Shown one piece after another: positions 25,677 to 33,719 of a stretch of 41,853 nt of DNA; the stretch's first letter is position 1; each line of letters begins with the position of its first letter. Origin of the DNA: Fusobacterium sp. DD2. GTDB taxonomy: Bacteria; Fusobacteriota; Fusobacteriia; Fusobacteriales; Fusobacteriaceae. The stretch is taken from NCBI RefSeq assembly GCF_018205345.1, contig NZ_JADRHM010000014.1, positions 1-41,853 on the forward strand. Reading direction: 5' to 3'. The notes under the pieces are model-generated. The model was not told the DNA's origin. It did no database searches and was given only the letters and a program-made list of their open reading frames with translations. The translations under genes and the position numbers were made by a program.

Positions 25677-25694
25677 AACTAAGGAGGGGATGGA

Positions 25695-26393
25695 GTGGCA
25701 AATTCAGAACTTGTAAAAGGGCATAGAAAAAGATTAAAAGAGAGATACAAAAAAGGTGGCTATGAAACTTTTGAGGAGTATGAATTTTTAGAGCTGCTTC
25801 TGACCTATGCAATACCTAGAAAAGATGTAAAGGATGTTGCAAAAAAATTATTGACAGATTACAAAAATATAACTAATATAATAAATTCAGATATTAAATC
25901 ACTTACAAAAGTAGAGGGAGTAGGGGAAAGTACAGCTTTATTTTTGAGACTTTTAGGTGATGTAGTTAAGAATACGACTAGTAATGAGGTAATGGATAAA
26001 GATTTATCAACCTTTATTGGAGAGATAAGAACTAAAAATTCTCTTCTTAATTATTTACATGCTAAGATAGGTCATTTATTAGATGAGGAATTTGATGTTT
26101 TATACCTTAATAATGCAAATAAATTACTAGCGACAGAAAAACTTTTTTGTGGTACAATAGACAAAAGCGTTGTATACCCACGTAAAATCATTGAAAGAGT
26201 GCTATTTTACAATGCTAAAGGAGTTATTTTTGCTCACAATCATCCTTCAGGAAATATAGAGCCGTCAAGAGCAGATGTAGAGCTTACACAGCATATGAGA
26301 GATGCTTTGGATATGATAGACGTAAAACTATTAGACCATGTTATAATTGGTAAAAATAGGTATTTTAGTTTTTTAGAAGAAGGACTGATGTGA
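25695..26393 (+). CDS. radC: RadC family JAB-domain protein
   Basis: 232 residues. An N-terminal helix-hairpin-helix region (VEGVGESTALFLR, about 75-90) is followed by a JAB/MPN metal site FAHNHPSGNIEPSRAD near residue 180. The family was linked to DNA repair, but that role has been doubted and the activity is not established. The start is GTG at 25695 with AAGGAGGGG 6-8 nt upstream. It is probably co-transcribed with cob genes and with ricT, which starts 15 nt later. Confidence 0.92.
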   Translation: MANSELVKGHRKRLKERYKKGGYETFEEYEFLELLLTYAIPRKDVKDVAKKLLTDYKNITNIINSDIKSLTKVEGVGESTALFLRLLGDVVKNTTSNEVMDKDLSTFIGEIRTKNSLLNYLHAKIGHLLDEEFDVLYLNNANKLLATEKLFCGTIDKSVVYPRKIIERVLFYNAKGVIFAHNHPSGNIEPSRADVELTQHMRDALDMIDVKLLDHVIIGKNRYFSFLEEGLM

Positions 26394-26408
26394 GAATAGG
26401 AGGATTTA

Positions 26409-27338
26409 ATGGAAAATTTAAATATAGAGCAAGAAGAAAAAAAAGTAGAGACACAGGAGCTTAAATATTATAAGGTTCTTGGAGTGATGTTTGAAGTAAC
26501 TAAAAAAAGATATTATTTTGAAGTAACTGATGATACTGAATATAAAAAGGGAGATAAAGTTATTGTAGATACTGTAAGAGGAAAAGAACTTGGAAGTGTC
26601 TATGGAGAAGCTAGAATGTTGCCTGAAACAGAGCTTGTATTACCTTTAAAACCAGTAATAAAGAAAGCTGATGAAGAAGAACTAGCAAAGTATACACAAT
26701 TGAAGGAAGAGGCAGCAAAAGCCTTTGAAATATGTAAAGATAGAATTGCTCAGCATAAACTTCCAATGAAACTTGTTGAAACTGAGTATACTTTTGATAA
26801 AACTAAACTTATTTTCTATTTTACAGCAGAAGGAAGAATAGATTTTAGAGAATTAGTTAAGGATTTAGCTAATATTTTTAGATTAAGAATAGAACTTAGA
26901 CAGATTGGAGTAAGAGACGAAGCAAGAATACTTGGAACTATAGGAATTTGTGGTAAAGAGCTTTGTTGCAGAACTTTTATAAATAAATTTGATTCTGTAT
27001 CTATAAAAATGGCAAGAGACCAGGGACTTGTAATAAACCCTACAAAAATTTCAGGTGTATGTGGAAGACTTCTTTGCTGTATAAATTATGAATATAGTCA
27101 GTATGAAGAGGTACTTAGAAAATATCCCGCAGTTAATCAAAGCGTAAGAACAGCTAAAGGAGAAGGAAAGGTAATCAGTATCAGTCCTTTAAGTGGATAT
27201 ATGTTTGTTGATATTGAGGATAAGGGAATCATGAAATTTGAATTACATGAAGTTAAATTCAACAGAAGAGAAGCGAATAAACTTAAAAATGTTAAAACAG
27301 CTGAAGAAATAGAGCACAGTGAATTAGAAAAGGAATAG
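26409..27338 (+). CDS. ricT: RicT/YaaT, PSP1-domain iron-sulfur protein
   Basis: 309 residues with the PSP1 C-terminal domain. Two cysteine clusters, GICGKELCCRTF (about 178-189) and GVCGRLLCCIN (about 217-227), are those known to help hold Fe-S clusters in B. subtilis RicT, a part of the RicAFT complex that affects RNA processing and development. No ricA or ricF gene lies next to it here. It overlaps nothing; trmN-like methyltransferase starts 2 nt after its stop. Confidence 0.88.
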   Translation: MENLNIEQEEKKVETQELKYYKVLGVMFEVTKKRYYFEVTDDTEYKKGDKVIVDTVRGKELGSVYGEARMLPETELVLPLKPVIKKADEEELAKYTQLKEEAAKAFEICKDRIAQHKLPMKLVETEYTFDKTKLIFYFTAEGRIDFRELVKDLANIFRLRIELRQIGVRDEARILGTIGICGKELCCRTFINKFDSVSIKMARDQGLVINPTKISGVCGRLLCCINYEYSQYEEVLRKYPAVNQSVRTAKGEGKVISISPLSGYMFVDIEDKGIMKFELHEVKFNRREANKLKNVKTAEEIEHSELEKE

Positions 27339-27340
27339 AA

Positions 27341-28018
27341 ATGTCTGTGGTAGAGGATAGAAGTGTACTGGGAAATGGATTTGAAATAATTCAGGATAAA
27401 TCAGGATTTAGATTTTCAGTAGATGCAGTGCTTTTAGCAGATTTTTTTACACCAGGAAAAAAAGGAAAAATTTTAGATATCGGGACTGGAAATGGAATTA
27501 TTCCCTTGTTGATAGTTATGAGAGATAAGGGAGATGAAATTTATGGTATTGATATTCAAAAAGAGAGTTGTCAATTAGCTGAAAAAAATGTAAAATTAAA
27601 TAAGCTAGAAGAGAAGATAAAAATTGTAAATTGTGATGTCAAAGAGTATCCCTATGGGAACTCTTATGATTATATAGTTTCTAATCCCCCTTACATGACA
27701 ATAGATGGGAAGAAACAAAATGAAAATGATAGTAAGTCAATAGCTAGGCATGAATTAAAACTTAATCTTAGAGAGTTGATAAAAAATGCTAAAAGACTAT
27801 TAAAGCCCATTGGAACTTTTACAATGGTGCATCGTAGCTATAGATTTATAGAAATATGTAGAGAGTTAGAAGATTGTGGTTTTTCTGTAAAGAGAGTTAG
27901 ATTTGTGCATTTTTCTAAAGAAAAAAATTCAAACCTTGTTTTAGTTGAAGCAGCAAAAGGGAAAAAGTGCAAATTGGAAATTGAACCGCCAATCTTTCTT
28001 GAGGAGAGTGGTTATTAA
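27341..28018 (+). CDS. tRNA1(Val) (adenine-37-N6) methyltransferase family protein
   Basis: 225-residue SAM-dependent N6-adenine methyltransferase. SAM site ILDIGTGNGIIPLLI near residue 45 and the catalytic motif VSNPPYM near residue 110 match the TrmN6/YfiC group, which methylates A37 of tRNA1(Val). The N-terminus (GNGFEIIQDKSGFRFSVDAVLLADF) is typical of that group. It starts 2 nt after ricT, a pairing also common in Firmicutes. Confidence 0.88.
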   Translation: MSVVEDRSVLGNGFEIIQDKSGFRFSVDAVLLADFFTPGKKGKILDIGTGNGIIPLLIVMRDKGDEIYGIDIQKESCQLAEKNVKLNKLEEKIKIVNCDVKEYPYGNSYDYIVSNPPYMTIDGKKQNENDSKSIARHELKLNLRELIKNAKRLLKPIGTFTMVHRSYRFIEICRELEDCGFSVKRVRFVHFSKEKNSNLVLVEAAKGKKCKLEIEPPIFLEESGY

Positions 28019-28093
28019 AAAAGATAGTGCTAGGATTAATATTTTAACGATTATATAATAAAAAAATAAAGGAGATTATTTACAGAAGGCAAA

Positions 28094-28519
28094 ATGGAAC
28101 TTTTAAAATTTGTTGAAGAAAATGACTTAGAAGGGTTTAAAGATAATTTAGACATGGATTCAATGGAAGAACAAGATAGTGATAGAAATACTATTTTACA
28201 CCATTGTGTTGATATGGACAAAATTGATTTTGTGGACACGTTATTATATAATGGGGCTGATCCTAATATAAAAAACAAGGATGGAAACACACCTCTACAT
28301 ATTGCTGCACAGAAAGATTTAGGAAAGATAATGGAATTACTTCTTGAATTTGGTGGAGATATTGATATAAAGAATAACCGTCAAAGAACAGTGCTAAATC
28401 TTGCAAATGTGGGAAAAGCAAAAAAGGTATTGAAAGCTATAGAAAATAGTGGTGCAGATTATGACTTCACATCTGGTGTTGAGAAAATAAGTCATCACAG
28501 AAAATTTGAAGATTTCTAA
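28094..28519 (+). CDS. Ankyrin-repeat protein
   Basis: 141 residues with about three ankyrin repeats: RNTILHHCVDMDKIDFVDTLLYNGADPN, KNKDGNTPLHIAAQKDLGKIMELLLEFGGDID, and a shorter KNNRQRTVLNLA unit. No signal peptide, so it is likely a cytosolic protein-binding module; the partner is unknown. The ATG at 28094 has AAGG 4-5 nt upstream. A TATAAT at 28054-28059 might give it its own promoter. A strong terminator follows. Confidence 0.85.
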   Translation: MELLKFVEENDLEGFKDNLDMDSMEEQDSDRNTILHHCVDMDKIDFVDTLLYNGADPNIKNKDGNTPLHIAAQKDLGKIMELLLEFGGDIDIKNNRQRTVLNLANVGKAKKVLKAIENSGADYDFTSGVEKISHHRKFEDF

Positions 28520-28553
28520 TACTTTTGCAAATTGATATAAATGCAATGTTAAT

Positions 28554-28586
28554 AAAGACTCTGGATATAAAACCAGGGTCTTTTTT
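28554..28586 (+). terminator. Rho-independent terminator after the ankyrin gene
   Basis: AAAGACTCTGG (28554-28564) pairs with CCAGGGTCTTT (28573-28583) through 11 pairs including one T-G, loop ATATAAAA, followed by TTT. Closes the cob-radC-ricT region. Confidence 0.9.
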
Positions 28587-28650
28587 ATGTGATCTGGTAA
28601 ATAAATAAGGTTAAATAAATAAGATATAGTATAGCAAGTAAAAATATTTA

Positions 28651-28659
28651 TGTTATAAT
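28651..28659 (+). promoter_or_regulatory. Extended -10 promoter of uvrB
   Basis: TGTTATAAT, an extended -10, 34 nt before the uvrB ATG. No clear -35. I see no SOS-type operator that I can support. Confidence 0.6.
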
Positions 28660-28692
28660 TAAACTGTAAAGAAATTGAGGTAAGGTGGTAAA

Positions 28693-30678
28693 ATGTTTAA
28701 GTTGCACTCAAATTATCAGCCTACTGGGGATCAACCAGAGGCAATAAAAAAAATTGCTGAAAATATAAATGATGGTATAACAGATCAGGTTTTATTAGGA
28801 GTAACAGGGTCTGGTAAAACTTTTACCATTGCAAATATAATAAAAGAAACAGATAGACCTGCACTTATTTTGGCACCTAATAAGACTTTGGCAGCTCAGT
28901 TATATTCGGAGTATAAAAAGTTTTTTCCAGAAAATGCAGTTGAATATTTCGTATCTTATTACGATTACTATCAGCCAGAAGCATATATTGCAGTAACAGA
29001 TACATATATTGAGAAAGATTCATCTGTAAATGATGAGATAGAAAAATTAAGACAGGCTGCAACTGCCGCTCTTATTAACAGAAGAGATGTAATAATTGTG
29101 GCATCTGTGTCAGCTATTTATGGATTGGGATCAGCTGAAACTTATAAGAAAATGACTATTCCAATAGATAGACAGACTGGAATATCCAGAAAAGAGTTAA
29201 TTGAAAGACTTATAAGTATAAGATATGAAAGAAATGATATTGCTTTTGAAAGAGGTAAATTTAGAATAAAAGGTGACGTAATAGATGTATATCCTACTTA
29301 TATGGAAACAGGATATAGATTGGAATTTTGGGGAGAAGATTTGGAACAAATGTCTGAAATAAATACTTTAACTGGTCAGACTATTAAACGTAATTTAGAG
29401 AGAATAATGATATACCCAGCAACTCAATATTTAACAGCTGATGGGGATATAGAAAGAATAATTGCAGAGATACAAAGGGACAAAATTGCTGAAGTTGAGG
29501 CTTTTGAAAAAGAGGGAAAACTTTTAGAGGCTCAAAGATTAAAACAGAGAACAGATTATGATATAGAAATGATAAGAGAGATAGGATATTGTAAAGGAAT
29601 AGAAAATTATTCCAGATATCTTTCAGGAAAGAAACCTGGAGAAACTCCAGATACACTTCTTGAGTATTTCCCAAGAGATTTTGTAACATATATTGATGAA
29701 TCGCACATATCAGTACCACAGATTCGTGGAATGTATAATGGAGATAGAGCAAGAAAAGAATCTTTAGTAAAGAATGGTTTTAGACTTAAAGCAGCTTTAG
29801 ATAATAGGCCATTGAGATTTGAAGAGTTTAGGAACATAACAGGTCAGACAGTATTTGTTTCTGCTACACCTGGAGATTATGAATTGGAAGTTTCAAATGG
29901 AAATATTGCAGAGCAACTAATTAGACCAACAGGAGTTTTAGATCCTGAAATAGAGGTTCGTCCAACTAAAAATCAAGTGGATGATCTTATGGAAGAGATT
30001 AGAAAAAGAGCTGAAAAGAAAGAGAGAGTTCTTGTAACAACACTAACTAAGAAAATGGCTGAGGAGCTTACAGAGTACTATATTGGTTATGGATTAAGAG
30101 TTAAATATATGCACTCAGATATTGACACATTGGAAAGAATAGATATAATAAATGGGTTGAGAAAAGGAGAATTTGATGTGCTTGTAGGAATAAACCTTTT
30201 ACGTGAAGGGCTTGATATTCCTGAGGTGTCATTAGTAGCAATACTTGAAGCAGATAAAGAGGGATTTTTAAGAAGCAGAAGATCTTTAGTACAAACTATA
30301 GGGCGTGCTGCAAGAAATGTGGAAGGTAGAGTTATATTATATGGAGATGTGATGACTGATTCTATGCGTGAGGCAATAGAAGAAACAAATAGAAGAAGAA
30401 AGATTCAAAATGAGTATAATATATATAATAATATAGATCCAAAGAGTGTAGTAAGAGAGATTGCTGAAGAGATGGTTAATCTGGATTATGGAATTTCTGA
30501 AGAATCTTTTGAAGAAGCCAGAGAGAAGAAGGTATTCTCATCAAGAAAAGATATTGAAAAAGAGATATCAAAACTTGAAAAAGAGATAAAAAGATTATCA
30601 CAAGAATTGGATTTTGAAACTGCAATTGTTAAAAGAGATGAAATGATTAAATTGAAAAAGTTATTATTAGAATTTTAA
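28693..30678 (+). CDS. uvrB: UvrB, excinuclease ABC subunit B
   Basis: Damage-verifying helicase of nucleotide excision repair. 661 residues, family length. Walker A GVTGSGKTF near residue 37, the beta-hairpin region YYDYYQPEAYIA near 95, DESH near 338, motif VI QTIGRAARN near 540, and the UvrA/UvrC-binding UVR motif in the last 45 residues (LSQELDFETAIVKRDEM). First gene of a run that continues with xseA, a TPR gene and dprA, so it is a DNA-repair and processing operon. Confidence 0.98.
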   Translation: MFKLHSNYQPTGDQPEAIKKIAENINDGITDQVLLGVTGSGKTFTIANIIKETDRPALILAPNKTLAAQLYSEYKKFFPENAVEYFVSYYDYYQPEAYIAVTDTYIEKDSSVNDEIEKLRQAATAALINRRDVIIVASVSAIYGLGSAETYKKMTIPIDRQTGISRKELIERLISIRYERNDIAFERGKFRIKGDVIDVYPTYMETGYRLEFWGEDLEQMSEINTLTGQTIKRNLERIMIYPATQYLTADGDIERIIAEIQRDKIAEVEAFEKEGKLLEAQRLKQRTDYDIEMIREIGYCKGIENYSRYLSGKKPGETPDTLLEYFPRDFVTYIDESHISVPQIRGMYNGDRARKESLVKNGFRLKAALDNRPLRFEEFRNITGQTVFVSATPGDYELEVSNGNIAEQLIRPTGVLDPEIEVRPTKNQVDDLMEEIRKRAEKKERVLVTTLTKKMAEELTEYYIGYGLRVKYMHSDIDTLERIDIINGLRKGEFDVLVGINLLREGLDIPEVSLVAILEADKEGFLRSRRSLVQTIGRAARNVEGRVILYGDVMTDSMREAIEETNRRRKIQNEYNIYNNIDPKSVVREIAEEMVNLDYGISEESFEEAREKKVFSSRKDIEKEISKLEKEIKRLSQELDFETAIVKRDEMIKLKKLLLEF

Positions 30679-30687
30679 GGGGTAATT

Positions 30688-31908
30688 ATGTTTGAAGAAA
30701 GAACTTATACAGTAACTGAATTAAATAAAAGGGTAAAAGGGTACTTAGAGGGAAATAGTGAATTTAGAGAATTTTTCTTAGAAGGGGAGATGTCAGGAGT
30801 CACTTATTATAAAAGTGGACATCTTTATTTCAATCTGAAAGATAAAAATGCTCAGGTAAAATGTGCAGCATTTAGTTATAAATTCAAAAAAATACCTGAA
30901 GATTTAAAAGATGGAGATGCAGTAAAATTATTTGGAGATGTTGGATTTTACGAAGCAAGAGGAGATTTTCAAGTCCTTGTAAGACATATTGAAAAACAGA
31001 GTAAATTAGGTCAGATGTATGCAGAACTTGAAAAGGTAAAAAAAGAGATGGAAAAAGCTGGATATTTTGATCCATCAAAGAAGAAACCACTGCCATCATA
31101 TCCTAAAAATATAGGTGTTGTAACTGCACTTACTGGAGCAGCAGTGCAGGATATAATAAAAACAATTAAAAAAAGAGATGACAGAATAAATATATATGTA
31201 TACCCTGCTAAAGTTCAGGGAACTGGATCTAAAGAGGAAATCGTTAAAGGGATAGAAGTGCTTAATAGGATTCCTGAAATCGATCTTATAATTGCTGGTA
31301 GAGGTGGAGGAAGTGCTGAGGACTTATGGGCATTTAATGAAAGAGAAACAGCAATGGCTTATTTTAATTCGGAAAAACCTATAATTTCAGCTGTTGGGCA
31401 TGAAGTTGATTTTATGTTAACAGATCTCACTGCAGATGCAAGAGCAGCTACTCCTACACAGGCAGTAGAGATGTCTGTTCCTGAAAAAGTTAAAAGCGTA
31501 GAAAATGTTCAGGATAGAATAAGATATGTAAGAACTCTTTTATTGGGAAAAGTTGAAAGAATGAAAAAAGAACTTAGACTTAGAGAGGAAAATTACTATA
31601 TTAAAAACTTTTCAAAAACAATTGAAGAGAAAAATCAAAGTTTAATAGATCGTGAAAAAGAGATTAAAAGTCTTATGGAACTTAGTATAAGTAAATTTCA
31701 GAATGAATTTGATAAAAGAATACATAAGCTTATGGCATTAAATCCATTGAGTACACTGGAAAGAGGTTATAGTGTAGCAACTAAAGGGGATAAGGTCATA
31801 AAGAGTGTAGAAGATATAGAAGTTAATGATGAGATGAATATAAAAGTTTTAGATGGAACAATAAAAGGAATTGTGAAGGAGAAAATTTATGAAAAAAACA
31901 TTGATTAG
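30688..31908 (+). CDS. xseA: XseA, exodeoxyribonuclease VII large subunit
   Basis: 406 residues. Single-strand exonuclease subunit. N-terminal OB fold (EFFLEGEMSGVTYYKSGHLYF at residue 25 on, split here), catalytic core with GVVTALTGAAVQDI and IAGRGGGSAEDLWAFNERE near 210, and GHEVDFMLTDLTADARAATPTQAVE. The C-terminal coiled coil binds XseB. The small subunit gene xseB is not next to it; instead a TPR gene overlaps its last 20 nt. Confidence 0.96.
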   Translation: MFEERTYTVTELNKRVKGYLEGNSEFREFFLEGEMSGVTYYKSGHLYFNLKDKNAQVKCAAFSYKFKKIPEDLKDGDAVKLFGDVGFYEARGDFQVLVRHIEKQSKLGQMYAELEKVKKEMEKAGYFDPSKKKPLPSYPKNIGVVTALTGAAVQDIIKTIKKRDDRINIYVYPAKVQGTGSKEEIVKGIEVLNRIPEIDLIIAGRGGGSAEDLWAFNERETAMAYFNSEKPIISAVGHEVDFMLTDLTADARAATPTQAVEMSVPEKVKSVENVQDRIRYVRTLLLGKVERMKKELRLREENYYIKNFSKTIEEKNQSLIDREKEIKSLMELSISKFQNEFDKRIHKLMALNPLSTLERGYSVATKGDKVIKSVEDIEVNDEMNIKVLDGTIKGIVKEKIYEKNID

Positions 31909-32581
31909 TCTGCTTGCATTAGCAGTATTTAATTTTTCATATGGAGAAGAGGTATACACTGTTGTAAGAACTGTTACACCATATATGACAGAAGAACAGC
32001 AGGAAATGAGTCAACGTTGGGAAAGAATAAAAAAAATGGATGCTCAAATAACATATCAACCAGACAAAAATGTGCTGAGACAGATTCATGATGATTATGA
32101 CAACGAGTTTAAAATTTATATGGAGTATTTAAAAGAGAATCCTTCTGAACTTTTCCGTGTTGGAGATTATTATTTTAGAAGCGGTAGATATGAGAAAGCT
32201 TATGAAGTTTTTTCACAGGGTACTGGAGATGTAAAAAGTATGTTTGGTGCTGCTACTGCTGCAAGATTTTTAGCAGATAATGTAAATGCATTGAAATTTT
32301 ATAACGAAATAATAGAAAAAAATCCAAAATTTTATGAGGCTTATCTTGGAAGAGGAATCATAAATAGAAATATGGGTAACTATGAAGGTGCTATAAGTGA
32401 CTTTAAAAAATACATGGAATTTGTTCAGAATGAATCTGTATATTTAGGATTAGGAGATTCATATCTTGCTTCAGGAAAGTATGTAGAGGCTAAAAACATA
32501 TTGGAGATTGGTAGAAGCAAATTCCCACAATCATCGCTTATAAAGGAGATGTTGATGAAAGCATACTCAAATTTAAAATAG
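31889..32581 (+). CDS. Exported TPR-repeat protein
   Basis: 230 residues. Signal peptide MKKTLISLLALAVFNFSYG with cleavage near residue 19-20. The mature part has tetratricopeptide repeats from about residue 85 on (YEKAYEVFSQGTGD, PKFYEAYLGRGIINRNMGNYEGAISDFKKY, ESVYLGLGDSYLASGKYVEAKNIL). TPR proteins scaffold complexes, here in the periplasm or outer envelope. The start overlaps xseA by 20 nt and has AAGGAG upstream. Its function is not known to me. Confidence 0.85.
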   Translation: MKKTLISLLALAVFNFSYGEEVYTVVRTVTPYMTEEQQEMSQRWERIKKMDAQITYQPDKNVLRQIHDDYDNEFKIYMEYLKENPSELFRVGDYYFRSGRYEKAYEVFSQGTGDVKSMFGAATAARFLADNVNALKFYNEIIEKNPKFYEAYLGRGIINRNMGNYEGAISDFKKYMEFVQNESVYLGLGDSYLASGKYVEAKNILEIGRSKFPQSSLIKEMLMKAYSNLK

Positions 32582-32591
32582 GGGGAATTTA

Positions 32592-33653
32592 ATGGAATGG
32601 TTTAGACTTGAAGCAACAGGGGTGAGAAGAGGGACACAGAGAATACTTTTAAAAAGATTTGAAAATTATGAGGATATTTTTAAATTGGGGAAGAGTTATT
32701 TAACAATGGCAATGAAAATAGATAACGATGAGGTTGAGAAAATTTATCTTTCAAAAGATATAGATCTGTTATCTGAATTAAAAAAGTTGGAAGATAGTGG
32801 AGTTGGAGTTTTATTTTTAAAAAGTAAGAATTATCCTGTAGAACTAAAAAATATTGCACAACCTCCAATATTTATCTATTATAAGGGAAATATCGATCTT
32901 TTAAAAGGCAGAAAAATAGCAGTAGTTGGAACAAGAAAAGCAACTACATATGGTAAGATAACATGTGAAAAATTTGTACGGGAATTAGTTGAAAACAGTA
33001 TTACAACTGTAAGTGGTTTAGCATTGGGAATAGATGGAGTATGTCATAAAATAACTTTGGACAATAATGGTAAAACTATAGCAGTTGTAGGAAGTGGACT
33101 GGATATGATATATCCTAGTAGAAATGAAAAACTTTGGAAAAGGATTGAAAGATATGGTCTTTTATTAAGTGAATTTCCATTGGGGACAGAACCTTTTACC
33201 TATAATTTTCCTTTAAGGAATAGGATAATTGTTGGGTTGTCCAGAGGAGTTTTAGTTGTTGAAAGTCAAAAAAAGGGAGGTAGTTTAATAACTGCTGAAC
33301 TTGCATTAGAAGAGGGGAGAGATGTTTTCGCTGTACCAGGAGATATTTTTTCACCATGTTCAGAGGGAACTAATATGCTTATAAAAAATAGTCAGGCAAA
33401 ATTGGTATCTGATGTCAATGATATATTGAGTGAATATGGTTGGGAAAGCGATAAATTGGATATCACAAAAAAATTAAATTTGACAGAACATGAAATAAAA
33501 ATATACAATGTTCTTGATAGAGAAAAAAATCTTGATGAAATTATACTTGAAAGTTCGATGAAAGCTGGAGAGATTCTCTCTATTTTAATGGAATTAGAGG
33601 TAAAGAAAATAATTTGTAGTGTACCTGGAGGGAAGTATCGAAGAAGGGTATAG
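32592..33653 (+). CDS. dprA: DprA/Smf DNA-processing protein
   Basis: 353 residues. Loads RecA on incoming single-stranded DNA during transformation. The Rossmann-like core is complete: AVVGTRKATTYG near residue 110, VSGLALGIDGVCH, VVGSGLDMIYPSRN, LLSEFPLGTEPFTYNFPLRNRI and GSLITAELALEEGRDVFAVPGD. The C-terminal 60 residues look like the winged-helix domain 3. Located 10 nt after the TPR gene. Confidence 0.96.
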   Translation: MEWFRLEATGVRRGTQRILLKRFENYEDIFKLGKSYLTMAMKIDNDEVEKIYLSKDIDLLSELKKLEDSGVGVLFLKSKNYPVELKNIAQPPIFIYYKGNIDLLKGRKIAVVGTRKATTYGKITCEKFVRELVENSITTVSGLALGIDGVCHKITLDNNGKTIAVVGSGLDMIYPSRNEKLWKRIERYGLLLSEFPLGTEPFTYNFPLRNRIIVGLSRGVLVVESQKKGGSLITAELALEEGRDVFAVPGDIFSPCSEGTNMLIKNSQAKLVSDVNDILSEYGWESDKLDITKKLNLTEHEIKIYNVLDREKNLDEIILESSMKAGEILSILMELEVKKIICSVPGGKYRRRV

Positions 33654-33661
33654 ATAAAATA

Positions 33662-33690
33662 TTGATTTTTTTCGTATAATTTAGTAGAAT
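33662..33690 (+). promoter_or_regulatory. Promoter of topA
   Basis: TTGATT (33662-33667), 17 nt, TAGAAT (33685-33690). A TATAAT at 33675-33680 lacks a -35 at proper distance. The start site would be near 33697. Confidence 0.5.
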
Positions 33691-33719
33691 GTTACGGGAA
33701 AAGAAAGGAACCGATAGGG

